Part shown: one piece after another, positions 15,542 through 24,113 of the stretch | Layout: each line of letters begins with the position of its first letter | Numbering within the stretch: position 1 is the first letter of the stretch | From: JBGSOV01 sp964558715 | GTDB lineage: Bacteria; Patescibacteriota; Gracilibacteria; CAIRYL01; GCA-016699755 | Assembly: GCA_964558715.1 (NCBI GenBank) | Contig: CAZLFD010000006.1 | Span: 1-43,399, forward strand | DNA: 43,399 bases | Reading direction: 5' to 3' | Notes under the pieces: model-generated | The model's input: only the letters and a program-made list of their open reading frames with translations | Database searches by the model: none | Told to the model about the DNA's origin: nothing | Program-made: the position numbers and the translations under genes

Positions 15542-16222
15542 ATGCCAACTAAAGTAGAAATCGACGACCTTATCCGCAGCAAACGGCGCACGATAGCGCT
15601 AGAAATAACGGAAGATGCCCGGCTTGTAGTGCGCGCTCCATGCCTGGTACCGCGTGCGATGATCGACCATTTCTTACGCGAAAAACACCACTGGGTACAA
15701 AAGAAAAAAGCGGAGATGATGGAACGTCTACAATCAAAAACCATGAGAACATACGGAAACGATGATGAGTTTTTGCTCTTTGGCGAGCAGATTCCGCTCA
15801 CCATCGATTATGCGTCAAACGGAAAACTCTTACTCGACAACGGCAGATTTATACTTTCAGCGCGAGAGCTGGGTAATCCCGAAAAAGCATTCGAAACCTG
15901 GTACCGCGAGACAGCTCGCGAATATCTAATGGAACGTACTGTCAACTTTGCCAGAACACATGGCTTCCGGTTCGCAAAATTCCGCTTGAGCAGTGCCAAA
16001 AAACGCTGGGGTTCGTGCAGCAGCAAGGGAACAATCAGTCTTTCGTGGCGACTCATCATGGCTCCGCCGCATGTCATCGATTATGTCATCGTGCACGAAC
16101 TCGCGCACTTAAAGCACTTCAACCATTCGTCGAGATTTTGGAGTCTGGTGGAGTCGATACTACCGAATTATAGCGCGGCACGAAAATGGCTTAAGCAAGA
16201 GGGTCATGCGCTTTGCTTGTGA
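15542..16222 (+). CDS. YgjP-type (DUF45) zinc metallopeptidase-like protein
   Basis: A 226-residue protein of the YgjP/SprT-like family. The stretch KKRWGSCSSKGTISLSWRL is followed by VIVHELAHLKHFNHSSRFW, i.e. the HExxH zinc motif near residues 186-190 plus a third histidine in HSxxFW, the two hallmarks of the family. Members occur alone or with restriction or ATP-dependent enzymes; the substrate is unknown. The start at 15542 was chosen because an upstream in-frame start at 15461 would translate through the intergenic palindrome. Confidence 0.87.
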   Translation: MPTKVEIDDLIRSKRRTIALEITEDARLVVRAPCLVPRAMIDHFLREKHHWVQKKKAEMMERLQSKTMRTYGNDDEFLLFGEQIPLTIDYASNGKLLLDNGRFILSARELGNPEKAFETWYRETAREYLMERTVNFARTHGFRFAKFRLSSAKKRWGSCSSKGTISLSWRLIMAPPHVIDYVIVHELAHLKHFNHSSRFWSLVESILPNYSAARKWLKQEGHALCL

Positions 16223-16354
16223 TTATTGTACCGGATGAATGTTTTTTTGGGTAAAACACCCGTATTTGGGTTATTTGAGCAAAACGGTGTAAACCGCTCT
16301 TAATTTTCGCAAAATGTCACAAATCGATATAACTTTCGCTATTTTCGCAAATAA

Positions 16355-16795
16355 TCAAGCGGCTTCAACATTGGGCAATAACGCTTCGATATCGCGCAGC
16401 ATTCTCTGAAGAAAAGTTTTGAGCTTTTGCCTAACTCTGCGCCTTTCTGAACTCTTGCTCGATTCGCCATATTTTTCTTGTAATTCTTTTTGTGTCGATT
16501 CCAACGCCGCGATGGCCTCTGTGAAATTGTCCGCTATGTCTTCACACACCTGTGCGAGTTCGCTAGATTCCGGTGTTTCGCCTGACTGACGTACATACTT
16601 ACTGTTAGCTGCTTCCCAATGCACCCAACACATTTTTCTGTTTCGTCAGAGATCTTATTGTGAGGTACTGTTCCGGATTTTGGACCTCGCTTTTTGGGCA
16701 GAAGATTTTTGTCCGAACTGAAGATACCGGCTCTTCCATTTCCGTATGGTAACACTGCTGACACCAAGGATCTCTTGTACCTCTTTTTGCTTCAT
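16355..16795 (-). pseudogene. frameshifted HTH protein, transposase-like
   Basis: Three minus-strand reading frames join into one protein-like sequence. Frame one (ATG at 16795) gives an HTH, MKQKEVQEILGVSSVTIRKW followed by KSRYLQFG. Near 16713 the sense passes to a second frame, NLLPKKRGPKSGTVPHNKIS, and near 16633 to a third that runs to the stop at 16355 with a charged helical tail (SSERRRVRQKLKTFLQRMLR). An HTH followed by a KKRGPKSG linker is typical of IS-type transposases and related DNA-binding proteins. No complete catalytic domain or terminal repeats were found, so the family is not settled. At least two frameshifts make it a pseudogene unless the sequence has errors. Confidence 0.55.
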
Positions 16796-16961
16796 CTCTT
16801 TGAAAATGACCTTCTTGATACAAAAATTCACGGGCAGAGACTTGCCTGTCGGAGAAGTGTGGTCACAGGAAGAAAAAAAGAAAGAATCTATTCTCTTCCT
16901 TTGAAAGAAAAAGGGGGACCTAATTGCTGCAATTGGAACAATATTTGTCAATGCTAAATAC

Positions 16962-16987
16962 AAAAAGAGGTGCTCAACGCACCTCTT
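16962..16987 (-). terminator. rho-independent terminator of clpC
   Basis: AAGAGGTGC (16965-16973) and GCACCTCTT (16979-16987) form a perfect 9-bp stem with a 5-nt loop. On the minus strand it is followed by a run of T residues, and it begins about 30 bp after the clpC stop. Confidence 0.85.
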
Positions 16988-17017
16988 GATGACTGTTTGC
17001 TTACTCACTGCAACTTG

Positions 17018-19639
17018 TTAGACTTTCGCCAAAGCGCCTTTTTTGGCGGACTTCTTCTTGGCAGCTTTTTTCGGCTGCGAGATTTTGACCTTCAGCTCTT
17101 TTTTGCCTTTCGCTTTATCGATTTCTACTTTAAGGCCGGCAGTATCTTCGTATTGCAAAAGTTCACTGGCGATCTGGTCTTCGACAATATCAGATATCAC
17201 GCGGCGGATCTTACGTGCGCCAGTTTTTTGGTCGAACCCTTGTTCGGCAAGATGGGTAATCGCACTAGGGGTGAAGCTGAGTGAGATTTCTTTTTCTTGT
17301 AAGCGTTCATTGAGTTCGCCCAATTTCATTTTAACGATTTTCTTGATCGATTCAGCCGTAAGTGGGCGAAAGACAATCACCGAGTCGAGGCGCCCGAGAA
17401 ATTCGGGGCGAAAGTGGCGGCGCAGTTCTTCCATCACAAAGCCTTTTTTATCTTCAAATTCGTTTTCGGCTTTTTCGAGGCCTTGACCCGAAGTGCTAAA
17501 ACCGATTTTTACAGCTTCTTCGGTCAAAGATTCGGCGCCAAGGTTACACGTCATCACGATGATAGTGTTGCTAAAGTTCACGCGGCGGCCTTTCGCATCG
17601 GTCAGCTCACCATCTTCAAGAATCTGCAGAAGGACGTTTTGGAAGTCGGGATGCGCTTTTTCGATTTCGTCGAACAGAACGATCGAGAATGGTTTACGAC
17701 GAACGGATTCTGTTAATTGCCCGCCATCTTCGTGCCCCACGTAACCGGCAGTAGCTCCAACCAAACGTGAAACATTGTGTCGTTCCATAAACTCACTCAT
17801 GTCGATTTTTACCAAACTGTCGCGGCTTCCAAAGATCTCTTCGGCTAAAACGCGCACGAGTTCGGTCTTCCCTACTCCGGTGGGGCCCATAAAAAGAAAA
17901 CTGCCCACTGGGCGGCGCGTATCAGAGATTCCGGTACGGCTGCGGCGGATACTGCGAGAGATTTCAGAAATGGCTTCATCTTGACTGATCACCCGTTTAC
18001 TAAGGTTTTTCTCAAGGGAAAGTAGTTTTTCACGTTCGCTTTTCACGAGGCGGGCAACGGGAATCTGAGTAATGCGCGCCACGGTTTCGGCAATGTCTTG
18101 CGCAGTGATGGGCACTGGCGGCGTACTCGGTTTTTTAGCAGTGCGGATATCGCTGATGCGCTCACGTAAGCGCTCTTCTTCTTTTTTCCACTCAAGGGCT
18201 TTTTCATAGTTTTGATTCTTCACCGCTTCTTCTTTTTTGCGCGTAATCTTGATGATCTGCTCATCAATTTTTTGGATTTCGTCGCTGTGGCTTTGGCTGC
18301 GGCCACCTTTTTTTGCGCAGGCTTCATCGACCAGGTCGATAGCTTTGTCTGGCAAAAAGCGGTCGGCAATAAAGCGTTTCGATAAATTGACGGCTTCGAT
18401 AATCGTCTCATCAGAAATATCGACATGATGGAATTCTTCAAAACCGGCAGCAACGCCGCGCATAATCGTAATGGCGTCTTCGACGGAAGGCTCTTCGACC
18501 GTAATCGACTGAAAACGGCGTTCGAGCGCTTTATCTTTTTCGATGTGTTTGCGGTATTCGTCGTAGGTGGTTGCGCCGATCACTTGAATGCGTCCGCGTG
18601 AAAGCGCGGGCTTGAGGATATTAGCGGCATCGAGCGAACCCTCGGCAGAACCGGCACCGACCACCGTGTGCATCTCGTCGATAAAGAGCACTACTTCACC
18701 TTCAGATTCGACCAGCTCTTCGATCACTTCTTTGAGGCGCTCTTCAAATTCACCACGATATTTGGTGCCAGCGACCAAACTGCCCATATCGAGCGAAAGG
18801 ATGCGCTTTCCAAGCAGGGAGTCAGGCACCGCACCGCGCTCGATGCGCTGCACAAGCCCTTCGACGATGGCGGTTTTTCCGACACCTGGCTCACCGACGA
18901 GTACGGGGTTGTTCTTCGTTTTGCGGTTGAGGATGGTAATCATGCGTTCAATCTCGCCATCACGACCGATAACTGGATCGAGCTTGCCGCTGCGGCATTC
19001 GTCAGAGAGGTCGGTCGAGAAAAAGTCGAGCGCAGGAGTGTCGGACTCTTCTTCTTCGGGACGTTTTTTGTGCTGATAGCCATCGGCAAACTCTTCGCCA
19101 GGCTTCATGCCGGCAAGGGCGCCCTGCAAACCAGAAAGTAAGCCTTCAAGCGTTTGGATCATGTTCTCTGGCGGCCGTCCGTTGCGACCTCCTTCTGAAA
19201 TCTGGGTGAATATCTCTTCGAGTTGCCGGCGCAGATCGCCGGTGTTGAGTTGCATTTTTTTTAGAATCTGACTGCCGGCGCAGTTTTCGTGCTCGAGCAT
19301 CGAAAACAGTAAATGTTCGACGCCGACAAATTGATGGCGGAATTGGAAAGACATTTTGATCGCGCCTTCGAGAACTTTTTTCAGCTCGAGTGACAGACCA
19401 CCTTCGCGACCCGGCTCGGGCGTTTCGTGGCTTTCTGCGACCAGTGGTTCAATCACCTGTTCGGCGATTCCCACGCGAACCAAAAGGGAGTATGCGAGTG
19501 TCTTTTTCTGCTGCAGAATACCAATCAACAAATGATGCGTGCCGATGGCTTCAGAGCGCAAACGCCGTGCTTCGGCTTCAGCCGTCTTGAGCGCTGCTTG
19601 AGCCTCTGGAGTAAATCGTTCGAATGGAGTGTTGGACAT
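17018..19639 (-). CDS. clpC: ATP-dependent Clp protease ATPase subunit ClpC
   Basis: An 873-residue AAA+ unfoldase. Two Clp_N repeats occupy about residues 1-145. The first AAA domain has Walker A GEPGVGKTAIVEGL and Walker B VVLFIDEMHT. A UVR-like coiled stretch (EKALEWKKEEERLRERIS) follows, then the second AAA domain with GPTGVGKTELVRVLAE and IVLFDEIEKAH. Between them and the C-terminal D2-small domain, KIGFS supplies the [LIV]-G-F loop that docks into ClpP, so it should work with a peptidase rather than as a ClpB-type disaggregase. The extreme C-terminus is very lysine-rich (KKAAKKKSAKKGALAK). ClpP is not in the window. A good terminator follows. Confidence 0.95.
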   Translation of the reverse strand: MSNTPFERFTPEAQAALKTAEAEARRLRSEAIGTHHLLIGILQQKKTLAYSLLVRVGIAEQVIEPLVAESHETPEPGREGGLSLELKKVLEGAIKMSFQFRHQFVGVEHLLFSMLEHENCAGSQILKKMQLNTGDLRRQLEEIFTQISEGGRNGRPPENMIQTLEGLLSGLQGALAGMKPGEEFADGYQHKKRPEEEESDTPALDFFSTDLSDECRSGKLDPVIGRDGEIERMITILNRKTKNNPVLVGEPGVGKTAIVEGLVQRIERGAVPDSLLGKRILSLDMGSLVAGTKYRGEFEERLKEVIEELVESEGEVVLFIDEMHTVVGAGSAEGSLDAANILKPALSRGRIQVIGATTYDEYRKHIEKDKALERRFQSITVEEPSVEDAITIMRGVAAGFEEFHHVDISDETIIEAVNLSKRFIADRFLPDKAIDLVDEACAKKGGRSQSHSDEIQKIDEQIIKITRKKEEAVKNQNYEKALEWKKEEERLRERISDIRTAKKPSTPPVPITAQDIAETVARITQIPVARLVKSEREKLLSLEKNLSKRVISQDEAISEISRSIRRSRTGISDTRRPVGSFLFMGPTGVGKTELVRVLAEEIFGSRDSLVKIDMSEFMERHNVSRLVGATAGYVGHEDGGQLTESVRRKPFSIVLFDEIEKAHPDFQNVLLQILEDGELTDAKGRRVNFSNTIIVMTCNLGAESLTEEAVKIGFSTSGQGLEKAENEFEDKKGFVMEELRRHFRPEFLGRLDSVIVFRPLTAESIKKIVKMKLGELNERLQEKEISLSFTPSAITHLAEQGFDQKTGARKIRRVISDIVEDQIASELLQYEDTAGLKVEIDKAKGKKELKVKISQPKKAAKKKSAKKGALAKV

Positions 19640-19799
19640 AAAATCAAGTAAAAAAGAATCTGCCGACGTTTCTATCTTTGAGCCATTTTCTAAAACTCAC
19701 CACATTGTGCCAGAAGCGGCAAAAAAAAGAAAGTCAAACTCGTCGTGCAAATTGTAGCAAACTCTGCAAAAATGAAAGCACATTTCTCTTCCACTGCCC

Positions 19800-21950
19800 G
19801 TGGAAAAACTTGAAGCCGTGCTCTCGAAGGCAAAACAGTCTGTGCCTCGTTTTGTCGAGCAAGAGTTTCGTGACCTCTGTCAATATGCCGAAAAGCATAG
19901 CGCCGACATCACGACCATCAACCGAAAACCGCTGCTTGAAAACCTTTTGTGCGTGGTAGAGGTATTGCTCGACTTCAATCCAGATCCACAAATGCTGCAA
20001 GCCACCATGCTCTATCACTTACCACAGAGCAAAAAGGGCACGAGGTTATCTGATAAACTTGATGATGATGTGTTGGAGTTGGTAGAAAACCTGCGCAAGA
20101 TCAGTGGCGTAAAAGCCAAAAAAGACGAAGATCAGATAGCAGCGCTGCGCAAAATGTTTGTTGCCATGGCGAAAGACATCCGCGTGGTGATGATTCTACT
20201 TGCCGAAAGATTGTGCATGATGCGTTCGCTAGATTTTTTCCCGGCCAGTGAGCAGAAAGAGATGGCACGCGAAACCTTGTATATTTATGCCCCTATTGCC
20301 GGAAGATTGGGTGTGTATGCCCTCAAGGCACCACTCGAAGACATCTCGTTCTATTATTTGCATCCAGAGGAGTATCACCAGATCAGTGAACAGTTGATCC
20401 GTGTTGAAGTGTATCGCGACCGAATTATCCGCAACGCACAAAAGCGACTGCAAATGCTGTTAAAATATAATACGATTAAAGGCCGCGTCGCCGGGCGCAT
20501 CAAGCATATTTACAGCCTGTACAAAAAGATGTTTAAAAAAGGCGAGGATTCAATCGATGCCGTCTATGACATATTTGCCATGCGCATTGTCGTTACTTCG
20601 GTAACCGAGTGTTACGCGGTGCTGGGGATTTTGCACGAGCATTTTGTGCCGCTTTCGGGACGGTTTAAGGATTATATTGCTGTGCCAAAAGCTAATGGAT
20701 ACAGAAGTTTGCACACCACGGTCATCGGGCTTTCGGGAATTACCAAGCGTACAGTGCCGATCGAAGTGCAGATCCGCACTGAAGAGATGAATTTAGAAGC
20801 GGAGTTCGGTGTTGCTGCGCACTGGCAGTACAAAGAAGAAGGCATAACAAAATCTTTTCCCGCTCCAGAAAAAACCGAGGATTGGATGGATGAACTTTTG
20901 CAGATGGAAATCAGCTTGGCAGAAAATCCGGATTTTATGCAGGGGCATTCTGAACACGAACTGTTCGACCGTGTCTTCGCCCTAACGCCAGGCGGAGACG
21001 TTATCGACCTGCCCATTAACGCCACCCCGATTGACTTTGCTTTTGCGATTCACTCCGATCTAGGCCTGCACATCCGCGTTGCCAAAGCGAACGGCAAGAG
21101 TGTGCCGCTCAATTACATCATCAATAATGGTGATGTGGTTGAGATCGTAACGAATAAACAGGTGCAGCCAAGCCAAGCCTGGGTAACGATGTGTGTAACA
21201 AACAAAGCCAAGAACAAACTCAAGGCTCATTTTCGCGAAAAGGATAGTGGCGTTCTCTTGCGTGAAGGAAAAGCCCTGCTTAACCGCTATCTTTCGCGCT
21301 TTGGCTATAACGAGCTCGATCAGAATCTGAGCGTACTCCGCGAGTACAACGGCAAGCGCCGCACCAAAAAAGAACGCGAAGAGTTGCTGCTTAAGGTCGG
21401 GAATGGATCACTCAGCCCCTCGGCAGTGATCAAAGGCATCAGCGAAATCAAAACGCCGGTCACGCATCAACCAAAAAAAGCCAAGACTGCAGCCACGAAA
21501 GCAAAAGTTGGTGTGCCAAAACTTATCATCGGTGAACGGGCAGATGTGCCATATCGCATGGCAGAATGCTGTAAACCAAAAACTGGCGACCTGCTGTTTG
21601 GCTATGTTACCCGCGGCACTCATGTGACGATTCACCGGCTCGATTGCCACACGCGAGGAAAGCTTGATTCGAAACGCTTTTTAGAAGCGTATTACGAAGG
21701 GTATGAGCCCAAGCAGCGAGTGACTCTGGAAATCTCCCGTGGGCTGGACCGTGTGGGTTTTGTGCGCGATGTCACCGATGTGCTCGCCGGACACGGTGCC
21801 AATATCTCGAATTTCGCCTTCCGTCAGCGTTCGGCGTTCTCGGCGATTCTCAGCATCGAGATCGAGATCGAGGATATCGATCATCTGGTGCGCGTTACGA
21901 ACGAACTGGAGCACGTAGAAGGGGTTGAGAAGATCGAGCAAACCCGGTAG
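19800..21950 (+). CDS. long Rel protein: (p)ppGpp synthetase with inactivated HD domain
   Basis: A 716-residue RelA/SpoT homologue with a GTG start. The N-terminal HD region is present in outline but lacks the Mn2+-binding residues: the usual LLHDVVEDT is replaced by MLYHLPQSK (about 70-78) and D-R-x-H-N-M by E136-R-L-C-M-M. The synthetase domain (about 200-345) is intact: GRIKHIYSLYKKM, D257 in YDIFAMR, RFKD (288-291), GYRSLHT and E322 in IEVQIRT. A TGS domain (about 390-455), a Cys-containing CCKPKTGD region (about 580-620) and a C-terminal ACT domain (about 640-716) complete the ribosome-sensing half. It should make but not hydrolyse (p)ppGpp. The RFKD form is that of bifunctional Rel, not of RelA. 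Confidence 0.92.
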   Translation: MEKLEAVLSKAKQSVPRFVEQEFRDLCQYAEKHSADITTINRKPLLENLLCVVEVLLDFNPDPQMLQATMLYHLPQSKKGTRLSDKLDDDVLELVENLRKISGVKAKKDEDQIAALRKMFVAMAKDIRVVMILLAERLCMMRSLDFFPASEQKEMARETLYIYAPIAGRLGVYALKAPLEDISFYYLHPEEYHQISEQLIRVEVYRDRIIRNAQKRLQMLLKYNTIKGRVAGRIKHIYSLYKKMFKKGEDSIDAVYDIFAMRIVVTSVTECYAVLGILHEHFVPLSGRFKDYIAVPKANGYRSLHTTVIGLSGITKRTVPIEVQIRTEEMNLEAEFGVAAHWQYKEEGITKSFPAPEKTEDWMDELLQMEISLAENPDFMQGHSEHELFDRVFALTPGGDVIDLPINATPIDFAFAIHSDLGLHIRVAKANGKSVPLNYIINNGDVVEIVTNKQVQPSQAWVTMCVTNKAKNKLKAHFREKDSGVLLREGKALLNRYLSRFGYNELDQNLSVLREYNGKRRTKKEREELLLKVGNGSLSPSAVIKGISEIKTPVTHQPKKAKTAATKAKVGVPKLIIGERADVPYRMAECCKPKTGDLLFGYVTRGTHVTIHRLDCHTRGKLDSKRFLEAYYEGYEPKQRVTLEISRGLDRVGFVRDVTDVLAGHGANISNFAFRQRSAFSAILSIEIEIEDIDHLVRVTNELEHVEGVEKIEQTR

Positions 21951-22013
21951 CTGCACCCGTAGTCACATAGGAATTCTTGTTTACAATCGATGAGATTGAG
22001 AAGGTTTTGTTAA

Positions 22014-22140
22014 TATAAGCAATACTGATTGTGCCATTTAAAAAATGCAAATTGATTTCACTTAACCCCTGAATTATTATTTGCATGGCAACCTTATAGA
22101 TTTTACAATTTAAAAAATAATTGACATAGTATTGCTTATA
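22014..22140. repeat. long imperfect palindrome with 13-bp terminal inverted repeats
   Basis: TATAAGCAATACT (22014-22026) and AGTATTGCTTATA (22128-22140) are exact reverse complements. Inside, GCCAT...ATGCAAAT-TGATTTCA (about 22033-22062) is opposed by TGAATTATTATTTGCATGGC (about 22069-22088), giving a second, inner imperfect stem. The element lies just after the rel stop, is AT-rich, and its right arm overlaps the promoter of the next gene. It may be a MITE-like relic or a structured RNA element. Confidence 0.65.
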
Positions 22141-22147
22141 CTATAAT
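22121..22147 (+). promoter_or_regulatory. promoter of the asparaginase-family gene
   Basis: A perfect TTGACA (22121-22126) and TATAAT (22142-22147) separated by 15 bp, a slightly short spacer. The hexamers flank the right terminal repeat of the palindrome, so structure or a bound protein there could affect expression. The expected start is about 22154, giving a leader of roughly 40 nt. Confidence 0.55.
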
Positions 22148-22192
22148 TTTAAAATCTGTTGTATCACTATGCATACTTTTCGAAATTCGTAA

Positions 22193-23467
22193 ATGAACAA
22201 TATGCAGTTATCTGACCCCGAGTGTCGCACAGCTGCAGAATCTGCAGTAAATAGATTAGTTACAGAATACCATGCAGGTACACTGGTAGATATCCATGAT
22301 CAACCAGTCAACCCGCACGACAATGAGGTAAACAGAGTGTTGTTTCTGTCTGTTGGGGGGACTGCACTATCGGCTAAAAATACAGATGGAAGGCGTGATT
22401 CATCTGTACCTCTAGCTGAAGGTATCAAGCATTTAAATCTCGCGCAGGGGCCAGCCGGAGAGCAGGTCATACCTTGTGAGTTGTTCAACGCAGACTCATC
22501 TCATTTTAAAGTTCCACAGTGGCGTTTAATGGCAGAGAGTATTGCTGAGATAAGAAAGAAGATCCCTCACGGAATTAAAGGTGTTATACTCTTACATGGA
22601 ACTGACACACTAGCCCTTGGAACAAAATACATACCCTATATGCTAGGCAGAGGGTTCAACAAACCGTTAGTTTTTGTTGGCACACAACATAGCATAATGA
22701 GTGGCTTACAAGAGCCGGGCTATAAAATAAGAAATGCGATTCATGCAACTATAGCTGCCGCCAGAGAAGGTGTTGCTGATTATATGACGGCATCCCACAC
22801 GAAACTATTTTCTGCATTGCAAACTCAAAAAAGAACTGCCGTTGGTGACGAGATTTTTGGACCATACAATGGAGAGGTCTTTGTGGATTTCGGTGCCAAC
22901 TCTGACCACGAGTCTTGGATATTTGCAGGTGCTCGTAGGCGCGACGAATTTATTGAGTTTGATCCATTTACAGATTTAAAGGGAAGTGATTCGGATATAT
23001 TAAACCTAAATACCGTGACCCTCGGTGGTGATATGGTAGCGAAGCTGCTGAGACAAACAAGAGGTGCCGTGTTAGACCTCTATGGTAGTTCTACTCAACA
23101 CCCTGCTATAGTTGACGTTGTAAATGCGTACTTTAGAGCAGGCAAGCCCATAGTCTTGGGGGCACCATTTTTGGATGCCGTAAGACCAGTCGGATTTTAC
23201 GAAGTAGGACATGGACTGGAGCAACAACCCCATTTGAATGCGACTTTTGAAGCACTAGCGGCAAAAATACACTGGGCATCCAATCTTGCAATAAGAGAAT
23301 ACCTGAGGACAAATCCTGAAGCTGAGCAGCCCCGAAAGGATTCCGAATATGGTTTAGTGTATGCTCCTGATGTCCTTACGCGTATATGTGAAATGATGAA
23401 GCGGCAATATCTTGGTGAACTTGTCGAGAACATCGAACCCTGCAGAAATGGAGCTAGATCAAACTAG
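22193..23467 (+). CDS. asparaginase/GatD-family amidohydrolase
   Basis: A 424-residue two-domain protein of the asparaginase family. Catalytic positions are visible: the first threonine in LFLSVGGTALSAK, the NADSSH stretch that matches the substrate-binding DSS, the T-D pair in LLHGTDTLALG, and a plausible lysine in TQKRT. The C-terminal domain shows TVTLGGDMVAKLLRQ and GAPFLDAV. Family members deaminate asparagine or glutamine, or supply ammonia (GatD). An N-terminal extension of about 45 residues precedes the core. Codon use is more AT-rich than the flanking rel genes, suggesting later acquisition. It ends 6 bp before the convergent single-domain asparaginase gene. Confidence 0.8.
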   Translation: MNNMQLSDPECRTAAESAVNRLVTEYHAGTLVDIHDQPVNPHDNEVNRVLFLSVGGTALSAKNTDGRRDSSVPLAEGIKHLNLAQGPAGEQVIPCELFNADSSHFKVPQWRLMAESIAEIRKKIPHGIKGVILLHGTDTLALGTKYIPYMLGRGFNKPLVFVGTQHSIMSGLQEPGYKIRNAIHATIAAAREGVADYMTASHTKLFSALQTQKRTAVGDEIFGPYNGEVFVDFGANSDHESWIFAGARRRDEFIEFDPFTDLKGSDSDILNLNTVTLGGDMVAKLLRQTRGAVLDLYGSSTQHPAIVDVVNAYFRAGKPIVLGAPFLDAVRPVGFYEVGHGLEQQPHLNATFEALAAKIHWASNLAIREYLRTNPEAEQPRKDSEYGLVYAPDVLTRICEMMKRQYLGELVENIEPCRNGARSN

Positions 23468-23472
23468 AGCAC

Positions 23473-23979
23473 TTATCCCACATCGACAAACATCGCCGCT
23501 TTTTCATCTTTGGCGACCTGGTCATGCGGCCAGACGCGGCCGTTCATCGTTATATAGACGCCTGGCTCCAGGAGCTGTACGGCTGAAAGAGCGGCGCCAA
23601 AGCTGAACAGAGCGTCGCTTTTTGTAAGCTCATAAGGGAGTAGGGCACCAAAGAGTACAATCGTCTTACCGCCCGTAAACTGGGCATTGATTTCTTTTGC
23701 CGTCTGAATCATGGTGCTCGTACCATGCATGATCATGATGTGATGCGAAAGCGATTCACGACAAGCACGAGCTATCCGCGCCCGATCGGGGGTCTCCATG
23801 TCAAGCGAGTCACGCATGAATAAAAAGCGCACGTTGAGGTTTACCGTGGAGGAGATACGGGCATTCGCAATCAGCTCGTTTATATGCGTTTTTTCAAAAT
23901 CAAAGACTTCGCGTTCGGGGAAGTACGTCTTGTCTATGGTCCCTCCACAGATGAAGATGTCAATTACCGGTGTGGGCAT
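23473..23979 (-). CDS. single-domain asparaginase-like protein
   Basis: A 168-residue protein equal to the N-terminal domain only of asparaginase. FICGGTIDKTYF carries the first catalytic threonine, RFLFMRDSLDME the substrate-binding serine-aspartate region, and IMHGTSTMIQTA the second block, followed by IVLFGALLPYEL and VYITMNGRVW. Short one-domain relatives of this type are widespread. The second block normally reads HGTDT; here the aspartate is serine, so activity may be lost or changed. The start at 23979 (MPTPVIDIFI) is preferred to upstream starts that add a hydrophobic lead. It is convergent with the full-length asparaginase gene and divergent from the second rel gene. Confidence 0.78.
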   Translation of the reverse strand: MPTPVIDIFICGGTIDKTYFPEREVFDFEKTHINELIANARISSTVNLNVRFLFMRDSLDMETPDRARIARACRESLSHHIMIMHGTSTMIQTAKEINAQFTGGKTIVLFGALLPYELTKSDALFSFGAALSAVQLLEPGVYITMNGRVWPHDQVAKDEKAAMFVDVG

Positions 23980-24113
23980 AGGGCAGAAGAAAAGAAACTG
24001 CATGATGAAACATAGAGTAAGAACAATTTTTACAAAAAGCAAGGTAAAACATGTTGCATCCTTTCCTTTTTGAGTGATTTGTGCATAGAATGCTGAGCTA
24101 GTTTAAATGACAC

